Origin: Pelagihabitans sp965238025
GTDB lineage: Bacteria > Bacteroidota > Bacteroidia > Flavobacteriales > Flavobacteriaceae
Length of the DNA stretch: 64,000 nucleotides
Direction: 5' to 3'
Assembly: GCA_965238025.1 (NCBI GenBank)
Contig: OZ250162.1
Span: 1,364,001 to 1,428,000 of the forward strand
The position numbers and the translations under genes are program-made. The notes beneath the pieces were generated by a model. That model was not told the origin of the DNA. It saw only the letters and a list, made by a program, of their open reading frames with translations, and did not search any database. Within the stretch, counting starts at the first letter, position 1, and each line of letters begins with the position of its first letter. Below, one piece after another: positions 36,035 to 43,998 of this stretch.

Positions 36035-36213
36035 TTCTATCTCGCTCCACGCTTTTCTTGGTGCCAACAGTTCTAGAGGCACAGGTATGTTTTAAAATCT
36101 ACATAAAAAATCGTCACCTATATATCCCAATAGCATTTTGGTCACCGTAGTTTGTTTTATGAACAAGCAAAAGAAAAACTTCAATGAGACCCGTTTTAGG
36201 GGTTGTTTTCTCT

Positions 36214-37218
36214 CTAATTCCTTTTGTAATAGGCAATTCCAAAAGGATTATTGCCCACAACCACTACAGTCTGTTCTACGGGCATACTATCCACTATCTC
36301 ATAAATTGATACCTGATCGGCTGTCCCTCCCGAATGTGTTACAAATAATTTAGAACCATTAAAATTGGTCACCACATTATGGGGTACGGCAACTGGAGTT
36401 GTAACAGCTTCCGCATCTTGTTGCGAATCTGAAGCCCTGAGACTATACAGTTGAGCTACATTTATTCCCGTAATATAGAGCTGATTTTCATCGGAAGTGC
36501 CAAAAATACCATGGGCACCATCTAGAGGAGTATCTTCCAGTACCTCAAGGGTTTCACCGTTTAATGTTAGTACTTGATTGGTGTTTTGACAGGGAACATA
36601 CAATCTATCGTTCTGTAAGAAATGAAATAAATGTGGATCCTCACCCACCTCTTGGGTTGCTACCTGCTTTAAATTATTCGCGTTAAAAGCATATACTTTA
36701 TCCGGCCCGTCAGGAATCAGAATGGATACATATCCCATTCTACCGTCTTTGGTCAAGAAAACGTCGTGAGGTTTTCCGTCTAATGAAATGGTCTTTTGCA
36801 CTTTTCCCGACGCCAAATTTACTACGGATATAGTATTGTCAATATCATTGTTGACCCATAGTCTTTTTCCCTTTCCATCGGCCCACATGTGAAAAACACC
36901 ATTGCCAACGGTAATAGATTCTTCAACCGTCCTTGTATCCGGATTTATCACATGTACCTGGGAATTGGACCTATCGCCAACATAAATTTTATCTGTCTTT
37001 GCAACATAAACCACATACATAGGCTCGGCATTCGCCGGCAGGTCTTGGGTTGCTATCAATTCGTTGGTATTTGCGTTGATATAGGATACGGAGCCGCTTG
37101 CGCGATTTGCTATTACAACAACTTCTTCTTCATTGAAATCACCGGAATCCCCTAAAATGTCTACACAGGAAATTAGTAAAAGCGAGAAGCATAACATGGA
37201 AAGTAAAATCTTTTTCAT
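36214..37218 (-). CDS. YncE/YVTN-repeat beta-propeller lipoprotein
   Basis: This is a 334-residue lipoprotein (lipobox LLISC) made of repeated ~40-residue blades of the YVTN type: VVVIANRASGSVSYINANTNELI, KIYVGDRSNSQVHVINPDTRTV, RLWVNNDIDNTISVVNLASGKV, DRLYVPCQNTNQVLTLNGETLEV, KLFVTHSGGTADQVSIYEI. About seven blades fit the length. Such extracytoplasmic propellers are binding or scaffold proteins and may bind metals or glycans. The gene is monocistronic; the nrdA terminator lies in its upstream region. Confidence 0.87.
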   Translation of the reverse strand: MKKILLSMLCFSLLLISCVDILGDSGDFNEEEVVVIANRASGSVSYINANTNELIATQDLPANAEPMYVVYVAKTDKIYVGDRSNSQVHVINPDTRTVEESITVGNGVFHMWADGKGKRLWVNNDIDNTISVVNLASGKVQKTISLDGKPHDVFLTKDGRMGYVSILIPDGPDKVYAFNANNLKQVATQEVGEDPHLFHFLQNDRLYVPCQNTNQVLTLNGETLEVLEDTPLDGAHGIFGTSDENQLYITGINVAQLYSLRASDSQQDAEAVTTPVAVPHNVVTNFNGSKLFVTHSGGTADQVSIYEIVDSMPVEQTVVVVGNNPFGIAYYKRN

Positions 37219-37287
37219 AACTATTCGGTATTAAAGGTTGAGTTCCAAAATAATCAAAAAAGTATCACAAAACCATCACATAATGTA

Positions 37288-37323
37288 AAAAACCTCTGAC
37301 ATTTTAAAATGTCAGAGGTTTTT
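37288..37323. terminator. Strong terminator after nrdA
   Basis: A perfect 36-bp palindrome (AAAAACCTCTGACATTTT and its complement, no unpaired loop required) lies 33 bp beyond the nrdA stop, with T tracts for minus-strand transcripts. It insulates nrdA from the downstream propeller gene. Confidence 0.9.
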
Positions 37324-37356
37324 AATAAGGGAAGTCTTTAAAACTTTAATCGATGC

Positions 37357-39858
37357 TTATGATCCGCACATTAAACAATCATCGTCGGCCTGACCCTCTT
37401 TGGCGCGCGCAATCATCTCTTTCATTTCCTGAGGGGTCATGGGTTGAATGTCTGTTTCTGATTGTGATTGAACTGCTGCCACTGGGGTTGTTTGCACTTG
37501 CATGGCAGCGGCCTCTTCAGCAGTTGGTGGAGGAATTGCCGCAACAACTTCGGCTTCAGCGGCAACGCTAACAGGCACTTCCTTTTTCTTGGTATTGTCC
37601 AAGGTAAATTTAATGGCGTCAACAGCAGCTTTGGTACGCAGGTAATACATTCCCGTTTTTAGCCCGCTTTTCCAAGCATAAAAATGCATAGAGGTAAGCT
37701 TTGCGTAGTTTGCATTTTCCATGAACAGGTTCAACGATTGGCTCTGATCAATAAAATATCCTCTGTGTCGCGACATGTCAATAATATCCTTCATACTAAG
37801 CTCCCAAACCGTTTTGTACAGGTCACGAATGTCTTGCGGAATGGTTTCAATGTGCTGAATAGAACCGTTTGCACGCATCAAGTCTTGTTTCATATTCTCG
37901 TTCCACAATCCAAGGTTGACCAAATCCTCTAAGAGGTGTTTGTTCACGACAATGAACTCGCCCGACAATACACGACGTGTGTAAATGTTCGATGTATAGG
38001 GCTCGAAACACTCGTTGTTACCCAAAATTTGTGAGGTTGATGCCGTGGGCATCGGAGCGACCAACAACGAGTTTCGAACGCCGTTCTTTTTCACATCTTT
38101 GCGAAGTTTTTCCCAGTTCCAGCGACCTGATAGCTCTTCGTCTTTAATGTTCCAAAGATTATGTTGAAATTTACCTTCCGAAATAGGTGACCCTTCATAC
38201 GAGGAATATGCACCTTCTTCTTTGGCAGCTTCCATAGAGGCGGTAACTGCAGCAAAATAAAGGGTTTCGAATATCTCTTGATTTAATTTTTTGGCTTCAT
38301 CACTAGTAAATGGTAAACGTAACATTATAAAAGCATCGGCCAAGCCCTGTACACCCAAACCAATTGGCCTGTGACGCATGTTAGAGTTTTTAGCTTCTAC
38401 AACAGGATAATAATTTCTATCAATTACTTTATTCAGATTTTTGGTAACACGTTTTGTTACCTTGAATAATTCTTTATGATCAAACGCTCCGTTTTTGACG
38501 AACATGGGTAAAGCAATGGAGGCCAAATTACATACCGCCACCTCATCTGGAGAGGTATATTCCATAATCTCGGTACACAAGTTTGATGAGCGTATGGTCC
38601 CTAGATTTTTCTGGTTACTCTTACGGTTTGCGGCATCTTTGTACAGCATATAGGGCGTGCCAGTCTCAATTTGGGATTCCAATATCTTTTCCCAAAGTTC
38701 ACGGGCCTTTACCGTTTTACGGCCTTTACCAGCAGCTTCGTATCCTAGGTATAGTTCCTCGAACTCCTCACTATGATGGGTAAACAATCCCGGGCATTCG
38801 TTGGGGCACATTAATGTCCAATCTTCATTGGCCTCGACCCTTTTCATGAACAAGTCGGAGATCCACATGGCGTAGAAAAGATCACGTGCACGCATTTCTT
38901 CTTTTCCATGGTTCTTTTTCAAATCTAAGAACTCATAAATATCGGCATGCCAAGGCTCCATATAAATCGCAAAACTGCCCTTGCGCTTCCCACCACCTTG
39001 ATCTACATATCTTGCCGTATCGTTGAACACTTGCAGCATTGGAACGATTCCGTTTGAAGTACCATTGGTCCCTGCGATGTACGATCCTGTTGCACGGATG
39101 TTATGAATTGATAACCCAATACCACCTGCTGATTGTGAAATCTTTGCTGTTTGTTTCAGAGTGTCGTAAATACCGTCGATACTGTCGTCTTTCATTGCCA
39201 ATAAAAAGCAGGAAGACATTTGTGGTTTTGGTGTACCCGAATTGAATAAGGTAGGTGTGGCATGGGTAAAGTACTTTTTAGACATTAACTCATAGGTCTC
39301 TATAACCGCATCCAAATCATCTAGATGTATACCGACCGAAACCCGCATTAACATATGTTGCGGACGCTCTGCAATTTTCCCGTTCAGTTTTAATAAATAA
39401 GAACGTTCCAAGGTTTTAAAACCAAAATAATCATAGCCAAAATCACGGTTGTATATAATAGTAGAATCCAGCTTTTCAGCATTTTCCGAAATTACCTTAA
39501 ATACCTCATCAGAAAGTAGGGGAGCTTTTTTGCCTGTTCTAGGGTTTACATACAGGTAGAGGTCTTCCATGGTCTCGGAAAACGATTTCTTGGTATTCTT
39601 ATGTAGGTTCGAAACGGAAATACGCGCTGCCAATTTTGCATAATCGGGATGTGTGGTAGTCATCGTTGCGGCAATTTCTGCCGCAAGATTATCCAATTCT
39701 GATGTAGTAACACCGTCATACAGGCCTTCAATAACGCGCATGGCGACTTTTAGCGGGTCTACGAGCCCATTAAGGCCGTAACATAATTTTCTAACTCGAG
39801 CTGTAATCTTGTCGAACATGATCACCTCTTTTCTTCCGTCTCTTTTTACTACATACAT
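37357..39858 (-). CDS. nrdA: Ribonucleoside-diphosphate reductase, alpha subunit (class Ia)
   Basis: This catalytic subunit reduces NDPs to dNDPs. It has 833 residues: an ATP-cone regulatory domain (1-95, VVKRDGRKEVIMFDKI), the redox pair C217 (MSSCFLLAM) and C443 (VCNLASIAL), the radical-site motif N426-L-C428-T-E430, a Pro/Ala-rich linker (about 755-800) and the C-terminal shuttle pair CLMC. The sequence is of the eukaryote-like class Ia type. It is downstream of nrdB on the same strand with a 223-bp gap. Confidence 0.98.
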   Translation of the reverse strand: MYVVKRDGRKEVIMFDKITARVRKLCYGLNGLVDPLKVAMRVIEGLYDGVTTSELDNLAAEIAATMTTTHPDYAKLAARISVSNLHKNTKKSFSETMEDLYLYVNPRTGKKAPLLSDEVFKVISENAEKLDSTIIYNRDFGYDYFGFKTLERSYLLKLNGKIAERPQHMLMRVSVGIHLDDLDAVIETYELMSKKYFTHATPTLFNSGTPKPQMSSCFLLAMKDDSIDGIYDTLKQTAKISQSAGGIGLSIHNIRATGSYIAGTNGTSNGIVPMLQVFNDTARYVDQGGGKRKGSFAIYMEPWHADIYEFLDLKKNHGKEEMRARDLFYAMWISDLFMKRVEANEDWTLMCPNECPGLFTHHSEEFEELYLGYEAAGKGRKTVKARELWEKILESQIETGTPYMLYKDAANRKSNQKNLGTIRSSNLCTEIMEYTSPDEVAVCNLASIALPMFVKNGAFDHKELFKVTKRVTKNLNKVIDRNYYPVVEAKNSNMRHRPIGLGVQGLADAFIMLRLPFTSDEAKKLNQEIFETLYFAAVTASMEAAKEEGAYSSYEGSPISEGKFQHNLWNIKDEELSGRWNWEKLRKDVKKNGVRNSLLVAPMPTASTSQILGNNECFEPYTSNIYTRRVLSGEFIVVNKHLLEDLVNLGLWNENMKQDLMRANGSIQHIETIPQDIRDLYKTVWELSMKDIIDMSRHRGYFIDQSQSLNLFMENANYAKLTSMHFYAWKSGLKTGMYYLRTKAAVDAIKFTLDNTKKKEVPVSVAAEAEVVAAIPPPTAEEAAAMQVQTTPVAAVQSQSETDIQPMTPQEMKEMIARAKEGQADDDCLMCGS

Positions 39859-40081
39859 CTTTGATTTGTGATTTTAGGATTACGAATTACGGTTTATGAA
39901 TTTGCCATTTTCATTTCTTATAATTCCTAATGGGTTGGTTAATGGATCTATTTGATTTTAGTGTTTTTATTTATGTTAATGGTTGCCAACCAATAAATTT
40001 TGGAATAGTGAGCGCGCAACATTGCACCCTTTTGGGCCCGTTCCAGAGAACAACCTTTTGAATTTAATTTATATAGCTGTA

Positions 40082-41071
40082 TTAAAAATCAGCGTCAAAA
40101 CTGATTTTCTGGGCATCTTCGTCCTTGTCTTTATTCAATACGCCTGCTTTCTGATATTCAGAAACTCTTTTCTCAAAGAAATTGGTTTTCCCTTGAAGGG
40201 AAATCATATCCATAAAGTCAAAGGGATTAGTGGCGTTGTATACCTTGTCGCATTCCAATTCTACCAACAAACGATCGGTTACGAACTCGAGATATTGGGT
40301 CATCAATTTTGAATTCATCCCGATTAAACTAGCTGGAAGTGATTCGGTAATAAATTCACGTTCAATATCGAGTGCGTTGGTTAAAATCTCAGTAATACGT
40401 TCTTTTGGCACCTTGTTCATAAGGTGTTTATTATGCAGGTGAACGGCATAGTCGCAGTGCATGCCCTCATCCCTGGAAATCAGTTCATTTGAAAATGTAA
40501 GGCCCGGCATCAATCCTCTTTTCTTTAACCAGAAAATAGAGCAGAAGGCACCGGAGAAAAAGATACCCTCAACTGCCGCAAAGGCAATCAAACGCTCGGC
40601 AAAACTTGGAGAATCGATCCAGTTTAAGGCCCAATCGGCTTTCTTTTTTATGGCAGGGAAATTTTCTATCGCTTTAAAAAGAATATTTTTTTCCTTTTCG
40701 TCCTTTACGTAGGTATCAATCAATAGCGAGTAGGTTTCTGAATGGATATTCTCCATCATGATTTGAAATCCATAGAAAAATTTTGCCTCGGCATACTGAA
40801 CTTCACTTACAAAGTTCTCGGCAAGGTTTTCATTTACGATACCATCTGAGGCAGCAAAAAATGCTAAGATATGTTTGATGAAATAACGCTCATCATCATT
40901 CAATTTGTTGTTCCAATCGTTAAGGTCTTCATGAAGATCAATTTCCTCCGCCGTCCAGAAACACGCCTCACATTTTTTGTACCACTCCCATAGGTCATCG
41001 TGTTTGATGGGAAAAATAACAAAGCGGTCTTCGTTTTCTTCCAAAATGGGCTCTAGAGCGGCTGTGGACAT
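40082..41071 (-). CDS. nrdB: Ribonucleoside-diphosphate reductase, beta subunit (class Ia)
   Basis: This subunit holds the di-iron/tyrosyl radical cofactor for NrdA. It has 329 residues and all ligands in the expected order: D45 (AEEIDLHED), E107 and H110 with radical Y114 (MENIHSETY), E168 (AAVEGIFFSG), E202 and H205 (RDEGMHCDYA). The MENIHSExYSLLIDTY segment is like the eukaryotic R2 protein. The C-terminal peptide (DAQKISFDADF) is the usual tail that binds the alpha subunit. It is transcribed before nrdA. Confidence 0.98.
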   Translation of the reverse strand: MSTAALEPILEENEDRFVIFPIKHDDLWEWYKKCEACFWTAEEIDLHEDLNDWNNKLNDDERYFIKHILAFFAASDGIVNENLAENFVSEVQYAEAKFFYGFQIMMENIHSETYSLLIDTYVKDEKEKNILFKAIENFPAIKKKADWALNWIDSPSFAERLIAFAAVEGIFFSGAFCSIFWLKKRGLMPGLTFSNELISRDEGMHCDYAVHLHNKHLMNKVPKERITEILTNALDIEREFITESLPASLIGMNSKLMTQYLEFVTDRLLVELECDKVYNATNPFDFMDMISLQGKTNFFEKRVSEYQKAGVLNKDKDEDAQKISFDADF

Positions 41072-41263
41072 ATTCTTACAATTTTAAAAATTAGTGTTAT
41101 TTAGCTGAAAATCACCTCTGTGATGGGCTTACAAAGATGGAGAAAAAGAGGAGGGGTTTCGGGTCAACTTTTTTAAAGTTTTTAACACCGTATGTTGAAA
41201 TGTAGCTTCACAACTGATGTTCATTGCCCTTACCACAAGATGCTTTTTTTTCAAAAAAAAATA

Positions 41264-41301
41264 AACCAAAAAGTATGTTTTTAAATATACTTTTTGGTTT
41301 G
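41264..41301. terminator. Terminator after the methyltransferase gene; rest of 41072-41404 is empty
   Basis: AAACCAAAAAGTAT (41264-41277) and its complement (41288-41301) form a 14-bp stem with a 10-nt loop. On the minus strand the stem is followed by a long T tract (complement of 41254-41262), so it ends transcription of the methyltransferase at 41405. Nothing else was seen in the 333-bp gap. Confidence 0.85.
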
Positions 41302-41404
41302 AAATTCCGGATCAATTTGTTACTGACATTCCCCCTTTGATATCCGCAGTTTAAATTATAAAGCGTTATTGCCCTGTAAAGCCTTGACTAATGAATGTAT
41401 TCAA

Positions 41405-42325
41405 TTATTTTGAATTAATATGCAAATACAAAATTACATTGTCCGGCATACGTCTTACTTGTATTTGTGATGATTTAAAACCAGCGGCCTTTGCCAAATC
41501 AAGAAGTTGTGTTTCGGTTCTATGAATTAAATGCCAATCACCTAGAACCTCCATGTAGTCCCTGCTAGGATTGTGGGCTTCATTATAATTACCTACTATA
41601 ATTTCACCTTCTTTACTCAGCCACTCCTTAAAACGTTGCAACAACTTAATAAAGGCCTTGTCATTAAGATAATCGAAGAGCCCGGCAGACCAAATAACAT
41701 CATACGAGTTCGTGGTTTGGTATCTAAAAATATTTGAGTTTACGTAGTTAATATGTTCTAGGTGATTTTTATTTAATTCCTTAGAAAATGCAATGGCTTC
41801 CTCGTCTATTTCAACACAAGTTGTTTGAATGTTTTTTACAGACTCGGTAGCATAGAGTTCCGCCAATTCCCGCCCAGACCCACTTATGATATTAAGTACA
41901 TTTACATGATGGGCCTTTTTCGTCTTTGCATTTACCAAATGCTTGAAATATTCTTTGCGGTTACGTACTGCATCGGGAGCCCCATTTTGCTGAACATATT
42001 GGTCCCAAACCCTATACTTGGGATTCTCAGAAGCCTGGTTTGTGTAGATTCGGTCAAGAAATAGATAATCCCCAGGATAACCGTTCGGTTTTAGAAATCC
42101 GCGCCCGTGAAGGGTATTTTCAAGAAAATCTTGCCCGAAGCCCTCGCTGAGTTGGGCTATTTCTTCCTTTGAAACCCTACCATTTCGATATTCGTAGGCG
42201 GTAATGGCCAACAATTCATCTAGTTGATAAAAGTTGTGATATGCCAACCGTTCGGTGGCTATAAATTGTTTTAAAAGTGCTAACCCTACGCTGCTGCTGG
42301 AGTTTTTTTTAAGTGCTGCTATCAT
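41405..42325 (-). CDS. Class I SAM-dependent methyltransferase, possibly PhcB-like
   Basis: This is a 306-residue protein. The C-terminal two-thirds is a Rossmann methyltransferase: VNVLNIISGSGRELAELYA (motif I), TTCVEIDEEAIAFSKE, NIFRYQTTNSYDVIWSAGLFDYL, and EGEIIVGNYNEAH. The N-terminal helical region with LHGRGFLKPNGYPGDYLFLDRIY resembles proteins annotated as 3-hydroxypalmitate methyl ester synthesis (PhcB-type) methyltransferases; that resemblance is from memory of the motif. If right, it could make a fatty-acid methyl ester signal. It is followed by a strong terminator and preceded by a small membrane-protein gene. Confidence 0.8.
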   Translation of the reverse strand: MIAALKKNSSSSVGLALLKQFIATERLAYHNFYQLDELLAITAYEYRNGRVSKEEIAQLSEGFGQDFLENTLHGRGFLKPNGYPGDYLFLDRIYTNQASENPKYRVWDQYVQQNGAPDAVRNRKEYFKHLVNAKTKKAHHVNVLNIISGSGRELAELYATESVKNIQTTCVEIDEEAIAFSKELNKNHLEHINYVNSNIFRYQTTNSYDVIWSAGLFDYLNDKAFIKLLQRFKEWLSKEGEIIVGNYNEAHNPSRDYMEVLGDWHLIHRTETQLLDLAKAAGFKSSQIQVRRMPDNVILYLHINSK

Positions 42326-42365
42326 AATGTATTGTTTAAAAATGGATTGGCTTAGCCTTTATGAA

Positions 42366-42596
42366 TTATTTTTTTGGGTCTTTTAATACAAAAATATTAA
42401 GGTAGCCCAACTCTATAGCATAAGATTTGTTTAGGTCTTTGAGCCAAACGTTTAAAAAGTAGACGAGCAATAAAACGCTTTCTATTGCCGCCAAAATCCA
42501 TGGGTTGATTCCTTTTACAAGGGCTGCTAAAGGTTCTGAAACCAATAATGTGGTGTTTAAGAAAAGTGCTGCGATAATGATTACTGATGTTTTCAT
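42366..42596 (-). CDS. Small two-helix membrane protein, function unknown
   Basis: This is a 76-residue protein with two hydrophobic segments (VIIIAALFLNTTLLVSEPLAALV and WILAAIESVLLLVYFLNVWL) and a short charged tail (KDLNKSYAIELGYLNIFVLKDPKK). It is 40 bp upstream of the methyltransferase gene in the same direction and probably co-transcribed. No family recognised. Confidence 0.6.
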   Translation of the reverse strand: MKTSVIIIAALFLNTTLLVSEPLAALVKGINPWILAAIESVLLLVYFLNVWLKDLNKSYAIELGYLNIFVLKDPKK

Positions 42597-42993
42597 GATT
42601 TATGGTTTAATAATAAGGTTGTATATGCTGTTTTGTCTTAGTGTTGTGTGCTTTACGGTATTCCTAGAGGGGCTTTAAAAATTAAAATAGGGGGGTGGCA
42701 TGAACACTTAAAGCTCATGTTTATAGGTCATTTTTGACTAGGGGATAATGTAATAGAAGGGGAAGGGTGCTCTAGTGTAGTTTGTGGTCAATAGTAATTA
42801 AAACCATGGCTAAGATAATAAACATAGAACACCCGCATTATAGAATTGTAAGATTGGCCTAATATGATGTATCAACAGTATAAAACTTAGCATTTTTACC
42901 CTGTCTCCCTATCAGATGCTAAGGGTTCGATTTTGGACGAAAAGCAAAATAAGATATTGTTTACTTTTATGATTATTGACTTTTTTAAATAGG
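42597..42993. other. 397-bp intergenic region
   Basis: No ORF with coding character, RNA gene or clear terminator was found. The region is AT-rich and lies between the stop of the 42994 lipoprotein gene and the start of the small membrane-protein gene. TTGTTTACTTTTA at 42956-42968 resembles the nearby 13-nt motif but points toward no gene. Confidence 0.5.
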
Positions 42994-43620
42994 TCAATTG
43001 GCGATTTTCACCAGCTTTTCCAAATCCAACTTTTCAACCAAATTCCAAGTTGCCTCAACATTCATATCGGTACTATTAATGGTTACCAAAAACCGCTCGC
43101 CATACATGAACATCAACTGTGTATTGTTTCTTTTTTTGAAATAGGTCTGTTGGGCTTTAATACCATCTACGGTAACCGTTTGTTGGTGTTTGCGTTCATC
43201 CTCCATTTCCACCTCTAGATTACCAAACATACCGTAGCCAGCGGCCATAACGCCTCCTGAGGGCCCTGCGGCATCAATCACCATGACATTGATTTTTTCC
43301 TTGCTTTCAGTGGATTTAAAGGTTCCTTCTATGGAATTGACGCCCGCATAACCCGCCTGCCCGACCTTAAAAGCGCTTCGCTCTAATTCACCTAAGGATG
43401 TTGGCAGCCAATCTTTCAGCTGATTATTGGTCAAGGCGGTCTCAGTTTTTAGTTTTTCCATTCGGCCTTCCACTTTTTGTGCCTCTTTTACAATTGTGGT
43501 GGCATTAGAAACCCCTTCTTTTGCTTTGTTCAACTTTTCTTTAACCTCACCCATGCAGGATACAAAGAAGATCGTGCTCATTATCAATAGTACTGCTATT
43601 TTTGATTTTTCTACTTTCAT
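42994..43620 (-). CDS. Lipoprotein with helical N-terminal segment, function unknown
   Basis: This is a 208-residue lipoprotein (lipobox FFVSC). The first 60 mature residues are charged and helical (VKEKLNKAKEGVSNATTIVKEAQKVEGRMEK). The rest is beta-rich, with VMVIDAAGPSGGVMAAGYGMFG and HQQTVTVDGIKAQQTYFKKR, ending in a helix (NVEATWNLVEKLDLEKLVKIAN). It is the last gene of the minus-strand operon that begins with the DUF4412 gene at 46845, 11 bp after the previous lipoprotein. No family known to me. Confidence 0.75.
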   Translation of the reverse strand: MKVEKSKIAVLLIMSTIFFVSCMGEVKEKLNKAKEGVSNATTIVKEAQKVEGRMEKLKTETALTNNQLKDWLPTSLGELERSAFKVGQAGYAGVNSIEGTFKSTESKEKINVMVIDAAGPSGGVMAAGYGMFGNLEVEMEDERKHQQTVTVDGIKAQQTYFKKRNNTQLMFMYGERFLVTINSTDMNVEATWNLVEKLDLEKLVKIAN

Positions 43621-43631
43621 ATCGTCTATTT

Positions 43632-43982
43632 TTAAGAGCCGCTACAATCGAGCGAATCAAATTCTACCTTGGCTTCATTTATGGCCTTGTTAAAATTGGC
43701 CTGGTTGGCTCCAAGCACACAGCCGCGCACATCATCAAGGGCATTCAAATAACCCTTGGCGGCGTTTTTATAGCTCGAACAGTTTGCTGGTGTGGGGTCG
43801 GCACTATAGTTACTGGCGGCAACACTCCAATCATTTAATTCTTTTGATACCTTCGAGGCCCATCCTCCACTACCACAATCCCCTAAAGGGTTTAAAGGGT
43901 TGTCTTTGCTACATCCGGTCGCTGTTACCATGGCCATGGATAGACAACCGATTAAAATCTGCTTTGTTTTGTTTGTTTTCAT
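43632..43982 (-). CDS. Small Cys-containing lipoprotein, function unknown
   Basis: This is a 116-residue lipoprotein. The ATG at 43982 is preferred to the upstream one at 44012, which would lie within the preceding gene. The lipobox is TATGC. The mature protein is helical with four Cys (GDCGSGGW, ANCSSYKNA, RGCVLGA, DSLDCSGS), which could form two disulfides. Gaps of 16 and 11 bp to its neighbours place it in the operon with the BTRD1-type serine hydrolase. Confidence 0.75.
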   Translation of the reverse strand: MKTNKTKQILIGCLSMAMVTATGCSKDNPLNPLGDCGSGGWASKVSKELNDWSVAASNYSADPTPANCSSYKNAAKGYLNALDDVRGCVLGANQANFNKAINEAKVEFDSLDCSGS

Positions 43983-43998
43983 AATTTTTGTTTTTTGA

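Larger units (their letters stand above)
35397..36213. other. 817-bp stretch without conventional genes; two possible microprotein genes
   Basis: No ORF of normal size with coding character was found. An AT-rich spacer with no clear terminator follows the isomerase gene. The only supported items are two small plus-strand reading frames at 35632-35721 and 35951-36034, described separately. A minus-strand frame at 35791-35979 has no recognisable coding character. Confidence 0.6.

Noticed and set aside
42956..42968. Plus-strand TTGTTTACTTTTA as a fourth copy of the ECF motif
   Set aside because: Two mismatches, no GYAC at the right spacing, and no plus-strand gene downstream.
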